Made by a program: the position numbers and the translations under genes
Assembly: GCA_900770925.1 (NCBI GenBank)
Contig: CAAGLY010000024.1
Span: 6,236 to 70,235 of the forward strand
Length of the DNA stretch: 64,000 nt
Source of the DNA: Bacilli bacterium
Lineage (GTDB): Bacteria > Bacillota_I > Bacilli_A > RFN20 > CAG-288
Direction: 5' to 3'
The notes under the pieces: generated by a model
Seen by the model: the letters and a program-made list of their open reading frames with translations, nothing else
The model's database searches: none
Told to the model about the DNA's origin: nothing
Shown here: positions 1 to 9,555 of the stretch, piece by piece
Layout of the letters: every line of letters begins with the position of its first letter
How positions within the stretch are numbered: the first letter of the stretch is position 1

Positions 1-1377
1 GAGCTGATTGGAATTCGGAAAGCAAAAGATCAGCAATTAAAGACGGCTATCAAGACTGACCTTATTCATCTCAAGGAAAAACAAACTGCATTACTTGCTT
101 CTTTTATCTCCGAAAGAGATGAGGCATTAGCAAAGGCAGCGGATGACTTTGCTAAGATCAGCAACCCCACCAAGAAGGATAAACAAGACTATTCCGATAT
201 CGAAAAAGGTATTGAAATCTCCGCAAAACGCTCTGCTGCTAAGGCAAAGAGCGAATACGTGAAAAACATCCAGCTGATTAAGAGGAAACGGAGTGAGCTC
301 TATGCTGAGTATCTTCGGGTCCTCGCTATCAGGGACGTTAAGGAAAGCGCTGCTGACCGTCTCAACGAACGTTATCTTGAAGCCTACGGAAGGTTCAATC
401 TGAAAGCAAGCCTTTCTAATAAAAAGTTCTGGATTGATAAGGTTCCGCTCTTCATGCTTATCATCATCATTGCTGCCTACTACATCGGAAAGACGATTAC
501 TGGATATTCTGGAAGCCTTGGTGATGTTATCAACAATGGTATCTTCGTTGCTGTTGTCGCTACCGGTGCTGTCTTCATTTATTCACAAGGCGGCTTCGAT
601 ATGTCCTTAGGAAACGCATCCCTTAGGTGCGCCGTCATCGCTGCCATTCTCTATAACGCAACAAATAACAGGGTCGTTTCGTTGCTTGTCGCTATTGTCT
701 TAGGTGCTGCTCTTGGTATTGTTAACGCAATCTTAGCTACTAGGCTCAACCTTCCAGTTATGGTTATGACCTTAACTAGGAGGAACATCTTAGCTGCTAT
801 CTCCGATGCTATCTTTGAAAGCTATGGCGGTCTTATCACTGTCAACCCTGGAAGGTTCACGAACGCTTGGGTCTATGCTTCCTTCCTTGTTATCTTCTTT
901 ATTCTTTGCTGGTTCATCTTCAATTACACTAAAGTCGGCCGTCGGGCCAAATTCATTGGCTCTAACAAGAAAGCTGCGAAGTTCAATGGTATCAACTTAA
1001 GGAAATCCGGTAGGATCTCCTTCGCACTGTCTGGCATTGGACTTGGTATCTGCGGTTTCCTCTTCGCCTGCTCTAAGACTGGCAACCAATTTGGCGCTTC
1101 GACTGTCTTAAGCCAGGTCGGTCTCAATGTCATCATTGCTATCGTCTTCGGCGGAAGGACAACTAGTGGCGGACCGAAGTCAAAAGTCAGCTGTGCAATC
1201 ATCGGTGCTTTCTTCTCCGTTTTCCTTGATGAATTCTTTGCTGCCATCTCTACACCTACTTTCCAAGTCGGTGACTACTGCTACAGGTTCAAGGGTCTTA
1301 TCTTCTTAATTGTCTCTCTTGCCAACAGGTGGGATACCCGTGGAAAGATGCTCGCTTCTGGAGGAAGTATCCAATAA
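1..1377 (+). CDS. Ribose-type (CUT2) ABC transporter permease, 5'-truncated by window
   Basis: The reading frame is open from base 1, so the gene starts outside the window; the GTG at 259 is internal. The first ~150 visible residues are a charged, Lys/Glu/Ala-rich, probably coiled-coil cytoplasmic extension that usual family members (about 320 residues) lack. About eight membrane segments follow, with the family motifs GGFDMSLG, a TLG-MM-like segment and GG-x-TSGG. In the last two, the residue where homologues have Met is encoded by AGG (778-783 for Met-Met), giving TLTMMNIL and GGMTTSGG. It overlaps the next permease by one base (TAATG), so the two are translationally coupled. The ATPase partner is presumably upstream. 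The substrate is a sugar or nucleoside by family; the context favours a uronide or glycoside. Confidence 0.8.
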   Translation, partial: ELIGIRKAKDQQLKTAIKTDLIHLKEKQTALLASFISERDEALAKAADDFAKISNPTKKDKQDYSDIEKGIEISAKRSAAKAKSEYVKNIQLIKRKRSELYAEYLRVLAIRDVKESAADRLNERYLEAYGRFNLKASLSNKKFWIDKVPLFMLIIIIAAYYIGKTITGYSGSLGDVINNGIFVAVVATGAVFIYSQGGFDMSLGNASLRCAVIAAILYNATNNRVVSLLVAIVLGAALGIVNAILATRLNLPVMVMTLTRRNILAAISDAIFESYGGLITVNPGRFTNAWVYASFLVIFFILCWFIFNYTKVGRRAKFIGSNKKAAKFNGINLRKSGRISFALSGIGLGICGFLFACSKTGNQFGASTVLSQVGLNVIIAIVFGGRTTSGGPKSKVSCAIIGAFFSVFLDEFFAAISTPTFQVGDYCYRFKGLIFLIVSLANRWDTRGKMLASGGSIQ

Positions 1378-2495
1378 TGAAATATACAAAGCCAGTTCAA
1401 TATTCCTCTTCTCCGTTCTTCGCAAACCAGAAACTCAAAAGGACAGGCAAGAAACTCTTCTGGTCCTTGTTCTGCCCCGTTGTCAGGATTCTGATTGCTG
1501 TTCTGCTATCGAATCTTAGTGACACCGGATTATTCTTCATCGGTTCCACGATGGATAACGTCTCGAACAGGAGGATCAGGCTTAAGACGATTACAAGGAC
1601 ACTGATTGCTGCCCTTGCTCTTAACACAAACCTCAACTCCGGACGTATGGACTTCTCTCTTGGTGCTACCGGCATTCTAGCTTGCCTCTTCGCTTCCCTC
1701 ATTGTCCAGGTAGATACCATCAATCATATCTTCCTCTTCCTTCTTCTCTCCATTCTCTTTGGCAGGATTTTAGGCTTCATCCATTCCTTAGTTCTTATCT
1801 TTACGAAATTATCTCCAATCGTTGTTTCCTTAGGCAGGTGCTTAATCTATGAAGGTATCGCTAAGGTTGTCGCGAATGCTACTGGTTCTACCGGTACTGT
1901 CAACTTAGCTTCCGGTTCCTACACTGCTAGCTTCTTCCAGGAACCAATCATCCTGATTCCTCTTCTTGTCATTGTCTGCTTAATTAGGGCTGCCGCTCTC
2001 TGTTACACCCGTTATGGTTATAACAAGCTTGCTCTTGTCTACAATCAGAAAGTCTGTGTTGAGACTGGTATCAATGAAATCAGTCACTGCATCATTTCCT
2101 TCATCATTGCCGGTGCTCTCATCGCTGTCTACCAGGTCAGGAGCTCCTGCGGTACGGCAACCATTACGATTAACATCAACTTAGGTTCTTCTGGAACAGT
2201 CTTCAAGAACTTCTTACCAATCTTCATCGGCGGTATTCTCGCTAAGTACTCGAATCAGATTGTCGGTCTGCTTCTTGGCGTTGTCGGAACCACTCTTCTT
2301 TACACCTATGGATTCGATAATGCGACTGTCATTGGATTCACTTCTACTGTTTCTTCTCTCCTTAATGGTTTCTCTGTCTTCGCTGTCCTTGTTTACAGGG
2401 TCGACAAGAACCGCTTCCTCAACTGGATTAAGAGGAAGAAATACGTCTTCGAGGAGAAACGTCTTAATCCACAAAAGAAAGGAGAAAATGCCTAA
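1377..2495 (+). CDS. Ribose-type ABC transporter permease, second subunit
   Basis: This 372-residue integral membrane protein pairs with the preceding permease. The ATG at 1377 overlaps the upstream stop (TAATG), which decides the start over an in-frame alternative at 1329. Family motifs are SGRMDFSLGATG and V-SLG-M-CLIYEG, where the Met after LG is AGG (homologues have LGMMLIYEG). The N-terminal ~40 residues are cytoplasmic and polar, then roughly nine hydrophobic segments follow and a basic C-terminal tail. Its stop again overlaps the ATG of the lipoprotein gene (TAATG at 2493-2497), preceded by AAAGGAG. The three genes therefore form one coupled importer unit. Two different permeases suggest a heterodimeric channel, as in nucleoside/BMP-type and some ribose-type systems. 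Confidence 0.8.
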   Translation: MKYTKPVQYSSSPFFANQKLKRTGKKLFWSLFCPVVRILIAVLLSNLSDTGLFFIGSTMDNVSNRRIRLKTITRTLIAALALNTNLNSGRMDFSLGATGILACLFASLIVQVDTINHIFLFLLLSILFGRILGFIHSLVLIFTKLSPIVVSLGRCLIYEGIAKVVANATGSTGTVNLASGSYTASFFQEPIILIPLLVIVCLIRAAALCYTRYGYNKLALVYNQKVCVETGINEISHCIISFIIAGALIAVYQVRSSCGTATITININLGSSGTVFKNFLPIFIGGILAKYSNQIVGLLLGVVGTTLLYTYGFDNATVIGFTSTVSSLLNGFSVFAVLVYRVDKNRFLNWIKRKKYVFEEKRLNPQKKGENA

Positions 2496-3976
2496 TGAAG
2501 AAAATCAAGGCTTTAATTCCTATCCTTGGCTTAAGCCTCCTTACTTCCTGCTCTTTGGAAGATAGGATGATCTTCGGCGGAAACAAAAATTCTGTTTCTC
2601 AGAATCAACCGACCAGCAAAGATCCTAACGATAGCAGCTCTACTTCCGATACTCCTAGCTCTGATGCAGACTTAGAAACCTTCGATGACTGCAAAAACTC
2701 TATCTTCTTCGCCCTCTACAACTATTACGGATTCGATGGCCAGCATTTCACCAACAAATGGCTTGGCAGGAACGATGCCCTTGCTGCCCACGGCTACAAA
2801 GTCACTGGTTATGAAGGTCAGAAGGATGCCCGTAAGTTCAAAATCGAACGTCAGGCAAATTCAGACCTTCCGGCAGATGCAAAAATAGTCAGGGTCAACA
2901 ATCAGAACTGGGATACGACAATTCAATACGCTAAGCCGTTTGCTAAGTATCATCCAAGGGCAGTCATTTCCACCTGTAATGGTGTCGAAATGGCATCTTC
3001 TAACATCAAATCCGTTCAGTTCAAAGTCTCTAATGCTACGATGGGCGGCTTCTCTCCTACTTATCGTTCTGCCTTCGTTGATGGCTCTCTCCGTTATCTT
3101 GTTGCAAAGTACACGGCTCACATCCTTCCTATTGTCGCTGCTTCCGTTAATGCTCTGGATAATGGCAAAGCAAGGAAGAACGCAGATGGAACTGCTCTGC
3201 GTTTATCTATCTCCCAGTGGGCCATCCAGACCTTAGAAGAATACGACCGCAGGAATGCAGTTGACTCTGTCTCGGAGGACCATCCGACTGTCCGTAAAAT
3301 CAATGTCGATAAATACTTCGACAAAACAAATCCGGACTATGGACCTGAGAAATTATCTGAGTTTGTTTCTTCCTCCACAAAGGAAAACATTGAGGCTCTC
3401 TATGCTGAGAACGAAAGCAATGGTGATGCGGATAAAGCTGCTTTCCGTAAAGGAAAGACGTACAAATGCGGCATCATTGCTCCTTCTAGCGTCAATGAAC
3501 AGGTACAGCTCTACATTGATTTCATCAAAGGTTATTTAGCTAAGGCCTATAACTTCGAAGTCCTTCCGGTCGGTTCTGTTACATCCAGCAATACCCAGAA
3601 ACAGGTAGCCATCCAGCTTTGCAACCAAGGCGCTAACTTCGTTATCTCAGTACAGGATGATACGGAGCGAAATGCAGCTGCTCAGGTCTGTAATGAAAAA
3701 GGTGTCTACTTCGCTATTGCAGGCTCCTGCCAGAACGCTCTCGATTACGCGGTAATCAAGAATCTTCCTTACTATGTTGGTTCCATTGGAACCTCTCCGG
3801 AAGAAGAACGCCGTTCTGCAAAAGAGAGGACAGAATACTATCTTCAGTGCAGGATCAAGCGTGCTCAGAGCCAAGATGCCTTATACGAATACGAGAAAGA
3901 AGTCAAAGGACTGAATAAGACAAAAGAAGAGTCCCTTAGCTTCTACGTTCCATTCGATAAAGAAAGAGATATCTAG
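2495..3976 (+). CDS. Substrate-binding lipoprotein of the ribose-type ABC importer
   Basis: 493 residues with a lipoprotein signal (basic start, hydrophobic core, lipobox LTSC, Cys19) and a Ser/Asp-rich linker. The part from about residue 330 resembles a periplasmic-binding-protein lobe (CGIIAPSSVNEQVQLYIDF, then GANFVISVQDD). Its position directly after two coupled permeases makes it the extracytoplasmic receptor. The fold order is hard to match to a canonical PBP1 protein and the first half is divergent, so the family is inferred mostly from context. AGG codons occur next to ATG, as in EDMM at 2560-2571 (third codon AGG). Ligand unknown. The following esterase gene begins one base after the stop. 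Confidence 0.65.
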   Translation: MKKIKALIPILGLSLLTSCSLEDRMIFGGNKNSVSQNQPTSKDPNDSSSTSDTPSSDADLETFDDCKNSIFFALYNYYGFDGQHFTNKWLGRNDALAAHGYKVTGYEGQKDARKFKIERQANSDLPADAKIVRVNNQNWDTTIQYAKPFAKYHPRAVISTCNGVEMASSNIKSVQFKVSNATMGGFSPTYRSAFVDGSLRYLVAKYTAHILPIVAASVNALDNGKARKNADGTALRLSISQWAIQTLEEYDRRNAVDSVSEDHPTVRKINVDKYFDKTNPDYGPEKLSEFVSSSTKENIEALYAENESNGDADKAAFRKGKTYKCGIIAPSSVNEQVQLYIDFIKGYLAKAYNFEVLPVGSVTSSNTQKQVAIQLCNQGANFVISVQDDTERNAAAQVCNEKGVYFAIAGSCQNALDYAVIKNLPYYVGSIGTSPEEERRSAKERTEYYLQCRIKRAQSQDALYEYEKEVKGLNKTKEESLSFYVPFDKERDI

Positions 3977-3977
3977 C

Positions 3978-4733
3978 ATGGCTTCCTTCACCTTTGAATT
4001 CTACCCGAAATCACTGGCAAGACGGACTCAGTTCGATCTTGTCGTTCCTTCTCTCAATCTTCATGGTTCCTTAAACAATAAGGATGATAGGTACTATGAG
4101 AACTCTACAGAAACCTATCCTCTGATTCTCTGCTTATGCGGCTTCGGAGATAACGAGAAAGCCTTCCAACAGAACTCTTCTCTTATCTCTCTCTGCGAAG
4201 AAAACAAAGTCGCAGCATGCTTCATTAACGGCGAGAATAAATGGTATCTCAACCTTGGACAGATTGACAATTACTACGATTTGATTGAAAAAGACATCCT
4301 TGACTTCCTATACGGAAATTTCCGTTTCCTCTCCCGTAAGAAACCACTCATTATCATGGGTGTTTCAATGGGCGGATACGGAGCTCTCTACCACTATCTC
4401 AAGAATGTCGACAAGTATGCTGCTTGTGTTGCCTTATCCCCAGCTACGAAACCAGACTTCCTTGATGAAAGCAAGTTCGGAACCCTTCGTTCCCTCTGCT
4501 TAGCAAGCAAAGAAAAGAAAAAGAACGTCTATCTCTCCGTCGGAAAGAATGACTTCATCATCGGGGCTTCTAAAGACTTTGATCAGTTCCTTATCGATAA
4601 TGAAATCGGATTCTCGTATCGCTATTTAGAGAACAAAGACCATTCCTGGAAGACCTGGAGAGAAGAAATCTACAATGTCTTCGATTATCTGTCTGAAAAT
4701 GGATTCATCGGCAAAAAGCCGAAATCAAAATAA
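3978..4733 (+). CDS. Alpha/beta-hydrolase, esterase D/tributyrin-esterase-like
   Basis: 251 residues, no signal peptide, so cytoplasmic. The nucleophile elbow is GVSMGG with Ser130, and the likely triad is completed by Asp192 (GKNDF) and His222 (KDHSW). This spacing fits the putative-esterase (EstA/FrmB-like) family, which removes short acyl groups from carbohydrates or small alcohols. It sits one base after the binding-protein gene and just before a repeat lipoprotein, GH3 and uxu genes, so a role in deacylating an imported acylated glycoside (for example acetyl- or feruloyl-uronide) is inferred, not shown. The Met in VSMGG is ATG, showing that ATG and AGG coexist as Met codons. Confidence 0.75.
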   Translation: MASFTFEFYPKSLARRTQFDLVVPSLNLHGSLNNKDDRYYENSTETYPLILCLCGFGDNEKAFQQNSSLISLCEENKVAACFINGENKWYLNLGQIDNYYDLIEKDILDFLYGNFRFLSRKKPLIIMGVSMGGYGALYHYLKNVDKYAACVALSPATKPDFLDESKFGTLRSLCLASKEKKKNVYLSVGKNDFIIGASKDFDQFLIDNEIGFSYRYLENKDHSWKTWREEIYNVFDYLSENGFIGKKPKSK

Positions 4734-4748
4734 AAAAGGAGAAAAAAT

Positions 4749-6878
4749 ATGAAATCCAAGAAGTTAACATTAGTTGCTTCCCTGCTCTCTCTTGCTGCAT
4801 TAGCTGGTTGCGGAAAAACCTCGGAGCCAAGTGCAAAGCCGACCGAACCTGCAAAGCCAAGTGAATCTGCAAAGCCGACAGAAGAGCCTGAAGAAGTCGA
4901 GATCCAGAAGGAAGCGGCAGATAAAATTGTCTCAGCCTACAACCCGTCTTTAACTGGCAAGTTCTCTTTCAGCTACACCGCTAATTACAAAGTCGATGTC
5001 GATTCTCATGGTGGAACCGGCAAGCTTGACAGCTTCAAGCATGAGGTCGAAGACACTACTACCGGTGATATCGATCTTACCAGCGGAAATGTCTATCTCA
5101 AGATCTCCAAGACTTCCAAAGACAAGCGTCTTAGCCAGGAAGCTTCTAAGACAGAAGCCTTAGTCTACAAGGATGGAGATACCTATAAGTATGTCACCAC
5201 GACTAGGGAAAACCCGGTTGCATTAGCTAGCGAAGAAGCAGCTATCAACAAGATTTCGGATCTTGTCTACTCTATTTCCTATAACTTAGCCGGCTATATC
5301 ACCATGGATACCTTCAAATACGAAGGCGATAATAATTATCAGTGGCGTGAGTTCGGACTTTCTTCCACGGCAGTTGCTGCTGAGAACTGCAATGATCCTT
5401 ATTACTTTGGAAAGAGGAAAGAAGGCGGACTGAATATCAAGACCAAGGTTCAGTATGTCGGCTATAAGACCGATAACGGAATCTCTGATTTCTCCAACAA
5501 GGCCGATGACTATGCTGCTGAAGCTGTTGTTAAGACGAATAGCACGGGCTTAGTCACTTCTTACGCAGAGACCTATAACAAAGCTTCCCTTGATTTTGCT
5601 ATCAGGACTCCGGCCCCGACGGTTGTCATTACCGGAAACCGTAATTTCTCTGCAAACTATGGTGCAACCTTTGAAAAGGCTGGAACCATTGAGCATCATC
5701 TTACCAAATCGGTTATCACATGGGATGAGAATCCAAAATGCACGTTTGAAGTCTATTCCTGCCCTGCTGATAATAAAGCCGCTAAAACGGCTATCAAGAG
5801 CGGAGATGAAGTCAAAGTCGGTGATTTATTAGCAGTCAAGGTTACTCCTTACGGACATAACAACATCGTCAACGTCGCCTTAGGAACTACTTCTGCTGAA
5901 GTTTCTGATGATGGATTCTACTATTTCGAAGTCAGCGAAGGTGCCAAGAAGCTCGCTGCTAACATCAATGGTTCCGATAGGAAACCGGATGTCAAGTATG
6001 CGACTGTCACCACTGAAAAAGGCGAACACGTTAAGTCCTTCACTGTCAAATACAGGACCTATCCGAATACTACGGCCTTGAGGGATTTAGATGCTCAGAA
6101 TCGTGCTCCTATTGGCCAGGCGAACTACCTTGTCTTAACCGCTGAATTCGATGAAGGATATGAATTAGATGCCTTCACTGTCAACGGAAATGCTGCCAGT
6201 AACTTCGGTCAGTGGTGCTATGCCATCAAAACAGAGGGAACCTATGCATGCAAAGTCACGGCTAAGGCTGTTTCTGAGACTCCTGTTTCCAAAGATGTTG
6301 AGTTCACTCTCAACAAGGATGCTGGTGTCAAATCTGCCACTGTCTCTACTAGGGACGACCATAATCCGGCAACCATTACCGATGTCACTGCTGCTGGAAA
6401 AGCAGAAGCCAAGACTGGTCGTCTCTTCTGTGTCAAAGTTGAACTGAATGCTGGATATCAGCTTGATCTTGTGAAATCTGGAAAGACAGTTGCTGGTTTC
6501 AGGAATGGTTATTACTATTTCAGCAACTTTGCAGCTGGATCCCATGTTATCGATATTGTCACCCGTGCTGCTGAACCGGCAATCCAGTATGTGAACTTCA
6601 CAATCGTAAAAGATGATGGTGTCAAGTCTGCATCCGTCTATACTGTGGATAACTTCAACTTTGCAGGTAGGATGGATTATACTGCCGCTAAGAAGGCAGA
6701 AGCCAAGGAAGGCCGTTTCCTTTGTGTCAAAGTCGAACTGAAGGATGGCTACGAAGTTGTTTCTGTCAAGAATGGCGAAGTCGCTGGTAATCTCCAGGGT
6801 GGTTATTATTGCTTCAATGGTTCCACTGCCGGAGAAGTTACCTATACTATCGTCACCAAAGCCTCTGTTGCTGCCTAA
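4749..6878 (+). CDS. Surface lipoprotein with C-terminal tandem repeats
   Basis: 709 residues. Lipoprotein signal with lipobox LAGC (Cys21), followed by a Pro/Ser/Lys/Glu/Thr-rich cell-wall spacer containing AKPTEPAKPSE-type repeats. A middle domain of about 250 residues has no family I recognise. The C-terminal third holds at least two ~85-residue repeats (roughly residues 520-605 and 610-700), each with the pattern VKSA-V, E-AK-GR-LCVKVEL-x-GY, then a GGYY/NGYYYF strand. These resemble the listerial/InlB-like bacterial repeats seen in extracellular adhesins. RBS AAAAGGAG lies 8 bases before the ATG. Lying between an importer and a GH3 enzyme, it may capture a polysaccharide or glycoside at the cell surface, but that is inference. 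Confidence 0.65.
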   Translation: MKSKKLTLVASLLSLAALAGCGKTSEPSAKPTEPAKPSESAKPTEEPEEVEIQKEAADKIVSAYNPSLTGKFSFSYTANYKVDVDSHGGTGKLDSFKHEVEDTTTGDIDLTSGNVYLKISKTSKDKRLSQEASKTEALVYKDGDTYKYVTTTRENPVALASEEAAINKISDLVYSISYNLAGYITMDTFKYEGDNNYQWREFGLSSTAVAAENCNDPYYFGKRKEGGLNIKTKVQYVGYKTDNGISDFSNKADDYAAEAVVKTNSTGLVTSYAETYNKASLDFAIRTPAPTVVITGNRNFSANYGATFEKAGTIEHHLTKSVITWDENPKCTFEVYSCPADNKAAKTAIKSGDEVKVGDLLAVKVTPYGHNNIVNVALGTTSAEVSDDGFYYFEVSEGAKKLAANINGSDRKPDVKYATVTTEKGEHVKSFTVKYRTYPNTTALRDLDAQNRAPIGQANYLVLTAEFDEGYELDAFTVNGNAASNFGQWCYAIKTEGTYACKVTAKAVSETPVSKDVEFTLNKDAGVKSATVSTRDDHNPATITDVTAAGKAEAKTGRLFCVKVELNAGYQLDLVKSGKTVAGFRNGYYYFSNFAAGSHVIDIVTRAAEPAIQYVNFTIVKDDGVKSASVYTVDNFNFAGRMDYTAAKKAEAKEGRFLCVKVELKDGYEVVSVKNGEVAGNLQGGYYCFNGSTAGEVTYTIVTKASVAA

Positions 6879-6899
6879 TCTGATTTGAATATTTTGATT

Positions 6900-6925
6900 C
6901 GGAAGGTGCTATATAGCACCTTCCG
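6900..6925 (+). terminator. 26-bp perfect palindrome between lipoprotein and GH3 genes
   Basis: The half-site CGGAAGGTGCTAT at 6900-6912 is followed at once by its exact reverse complement. It can form a long hairpin but lacks a proper U-tract (GATTCTTC follows), and the GH3 RBS AAGGAGG lies just downstream. It is more likely a leaky terminator or mRNA-processing and stability element inside the operon than a full stop. Confidence 0.5.
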
Positions 6926-6945
6926 GATTCTTCAAGGAGGTCTTA

Positions 6946-8688
6946 ATGTCTGTCAATCTGAAAGAAAAGCCTTTTTATCTGAGCGATAGCCAGATTGAAT
7001 GGGTGAATAAGACCAAAGAGCGAAGGACTCAAGAGGAGAAAATCCAACAACTTTTCATTCATCTTACTGCCAAGCAGGATGAAGCTTATCTGAAGGATGT
7101 TGTCACCAAGTGGAAGTTTGGCGGAGCCCGCTTCAATCCTTCTTCTGCAGAGAATATTGCCAAGCATAATTTCATTCTGCAGAGAGAGACGAAGATTCCT
7201 CTTCTGATCGCTGCGAACACCGAATCCGGTGGTAATGGTGCTTATCGAGGAGGAACAGAAGTCGGATGTGAAACGAAGGTCGCGTCCACGAAGGATCCTC
7301 ACTATGCCTATGAGTTAGGAAAGGTTTCCGCTGAAGAAGCGAAGGCGGTTGGTATCAATACTCTCTTTGCACCGATTGTCGATATTGACTATCAGTTCCA
7401 TAATCCGATTATTCCTTATCGTACCTTCGGAAATGATCCAGATAGGGTGAAGGAGTTCTCTCTTGAATTCCTCAAAGGCGTTCAGGAGGAAGGACTTCTT
7501 GCCTGTGCGAAGCATTTCCCAGGAGATGGTGTCGATGAACGGGATCAGCATCTTTCTTTGACTAGCAACACTTTGTCTTGCGAAGAGTGGGATAAGAGCT
7601 ACGGAAAAGTCTATTCTGCTTTGATTGATGCTTCTCTTCCTAGGATCAGGGTCGGACATATTGCCCTGCCATCCTATCAGAAGAAGTTCTCGAAGGATGA
7701 AAATATGGATGTTCTTCCTGCTTCTGTTTCTAAGGAAATCCTTACCTCCCTCCTAAGAGGAAAATTAGGGTTCAATGGATTGATTGTCTCTGATGCTACT
7801 CATAGGGTCGGACTCACTGCTTCTAGGAAACGGAGCGAATTCCTTCCTAAGAGGGTAGAAGCCGGTATCGATAGGATTCTTTTCTACAATGACTATGATG
7901 AAGATATCGAATACAGGAAAAACGGACTGAAGAAAGGCCTTCTCTCTCAGGAACGTTTGGAAGAGGCTGTTACTCGAATCCTGGCGACCAAAGCTAGGCT
8001 TGATCCTTCCTTAAGGAAACCGCAAGAGACTCCAATCTACTCCTTGATGGGAACGAAGGAACATAGGAAAGTCCAAGATGAGGTATCCGATAAAGGAATC
8101 GTACTTGTCAAAGAGGAAAAAGGAGTTCTTCCGTTATCTCCCGAAAAAGGAAAACGAATCCTTCTTGTCCCTCAGCATGAAGATAGTCCCTTTGATAACA
8201 GGATGCCGAAAAGAGGTCCTTCTATCTATGAGACAATTGCTCATAGGTTAGAGGAAAAAGGCTTCCAGGTTACTATCTTTGAATCCCTTAGGGATAAAGC
8301 AAAGAAACTCCCGCCTAGGGAAGCACTGAGCATTATCTCCAATGTCTACAACAATAAGACCCCAATTAAAGAACTTACAGACAATTATGATCTTGTGATT
8401 CATGTCTGTGACTTCGATACGCATAATACAGTGAACCGCAGGACCTATAAGAGGTCGAAAGGAACTCCCGATGTTCCTTGGTACGTCAATGAGCTTCCTA
8501 CCATTAGGATCTCTTTGAAAAATCCGTTCCACCTCTTTGATGCCCCGCAGGTTAAAACCTATATCAACTGTTACGATAAGAATCCGTCAACGATTTCTCA
8601 TCTGATTAAGAAGCTCACCGGAGAAGAGAAGTTCTTAGGTGTATCACCTGTGGATTGCTTCTGCTTAGATCCGTTGTGCCGGAAATAA
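6946..8688 (+). CDS. Glycoside hydrolase family 3 (NagZ-like) enzyme
   Basis: 580 residues, cytoplasmic (no signal). The catalytic (beta/alpha)8 domain carries KHFPGDG (189-195) with a downstream Asp200/His202 pair, consistent with the NagZ-type acid/base dyad, and the nucleophile Asp283 in VSDATH-M-VGL. The C-terminal ~200 residues form the alpha/beta-sandwich domain. AGG codons fall at family Met positions: ER-M-TQEEKIQQLF (residue 27), LP-M-I-M-VGHIALP (233 and 235) and SDATH-M-VG (287). RBS AAGGAGG ends 7 bases before the ATG. In this cluster it would release sugars from an imported glycoside. Whether it is a hexosaminidase or beta-glucosidase cannot be settled; the KHFPG motif favours the hexosaminidase-like subgroup. 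Confidence 0.85.
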   Translation: MSVNLKEKPFYLSDSQIEWVNKTKERRTQEEKIQQLFIHLTAKQDEAYLKDVVTKWKFGGARFNPSSAENIAKHNFILQRETKIPLLIAANTESGGNGAYRGGTEVGCETKVASTKDPHYAYELGKVSAEEAKAVGINTLFAPIVDIDYQFHNPIIPYRTFGNDPDRVKEFSLEFLKGVQEEGLLACAKHFPGDGVDERDQHLSLTSNTLSCEEWDKSYGKVYSALIDASLPRIRVGHIALPSYQKKFSKDENMDVLPASVSKEILTSLLRGKLGFNGLIVSDATHRVGLTASRKRSEFLPKRVEAGIDRILFYNDYDEDIEYRKNGLKKGLLSQERLEEAVTRILATKARLDPSLRKPQETPIYSLMGTKEHRKVQDEVSDKGIVLVKEEKGVLPLSPEKGKRILLVPQHEDSPFDNRMPKRGPSIYETIAHRLEEKGFQVTIFESLRDKAKKLPPREALSIISNVYNNKTPIKELTDNYDLVIHVCDFDTHNTVNRRTYKRSKGTPDVPWYVNELPTIRISLKNPFHLFDAPQVKTYINCYDKNPSTISHLIKKLTGEEKFLGVSPVDCFCLDPLCRK

Positions 8689-8705
8689 TAAAGGAGAAAA
8701 TTAAG

Positions 8706-9551
8706 ATGTTACCAATTCAGGTTAATTTAAAAGACAAAGTTGTCGTCATCACTGGTGCCGGAGGAGTCATCTGCTCTTATCTGGCACGCATTTATGCCGA
8801 GAGCGGTGCTAAGGTTGCTCTTCTCGACCTCAATAAAGAGAGGGCCGAGAAAAACGCCAAGGCCCTCCGCGAAGAAGGCTATGTTGCCTATGGCTATGAA
8901 GCCAACGTTCTGAAGAAGGACTCTCTCTCTGCCTGCCATGAGCAGATCTTAAAGGACTTAGGCCCCTGCGATATTCTTGTCAATGGAGCTGGTGGAAATA
9001 ATCCGCGTGCTACGACCGACAACGAGTTTGCAGAGCTTGATGATGCCAAGAAAGGAATCAAGAGCTTCTTTGAACTTGATGAGAGCGGAGTTGAGTTTGT
9101 CTTCAATCTCAACTTCCTTGGAACTCTTCTTCCGACTCAGATCTTTGCCGAAGATAGGATTGGTCGTAAGGATTGCTCAATTTTGAACATCTCTTCTAGG
9201 AATGCTTTCACTCCACTCACAAAGATTCCTGCTTATTCTGGCGCAAAAGCTGCTGTTTCTAACTTCACAAAGTGGCTTGCTGTTCACTTCTCCCATGTTG
9301 GAATCCGTGTCAATGCCATTGCTCCTGGATTCTTCTCTACGAAGCAGAACGAAAAGCTTTTATGGAATCCGGATGGCACTCCGACCGCTCGTACTGGCAA
9401 GATCTTAGCCGCTACTCCTAGGGGACGCTTCGGTGTTGTTGAGGACTTAGGTGGCGCTGTCTTATTCCTCTCTAGCCCGGAGGCTGCCGGCTTTGTGACC
9501 GGTGTTGTCCTTCCGATTGATGGCGGATTCTCTTCCTATTCTGGAGTCTAA
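8706..9551 (+). CDS. SDR oxidoreductase, D-mannonate oxidoreductase-like
   Basis: 281 residues from the ATG at 8706, which has the RBS AAAGGAG at 8690-8696; an in-frame upstream start at 8655 lies inside the GH3 gene and is rejected. Rossmann motif TGAGG (16-20), NNAG-like NGAGG, catalytic Ser (NISS, 161-164), Tyr177 and Lys181 of YxxxK. NISSMNAFTPLTKIPAYS, with Met165 from AGG, matches the SDR group that replaces classical UxuB in many Firmicutes, reducing fructuronate to mannonate or the reverse. Three genes downstream is uxuA, the next step of the pathway, so a joint role in hexuronate breakdown is well supported by context. Confidence 0.8.
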   Translation: MLPIQVNLKDKVVVITGAGGVICSYLARIYAESGAKVALLDLNKERAEKNAKALREEGYVAYGYEANVLKKDSLSACHEQILKDLGPCDILVNGAGGNNPRATTDNEFAELDDAKKGIKSFFELDESGVEFVFNLNFLGTLLPTQIFAEDRIGRKDCSILNISSRNAFTPLTKIPAYSGAKAAVSNFTKWLAVHFSHVGIRVNAIAPGFFSTKQNEKLLWNPDGTPTARTGKILAATPRGRFGVVEDLGGAVLFLSSPEAAGFVTGVVLPIDGGFSSYSGV

Positions 9552-9555
9552 AATC

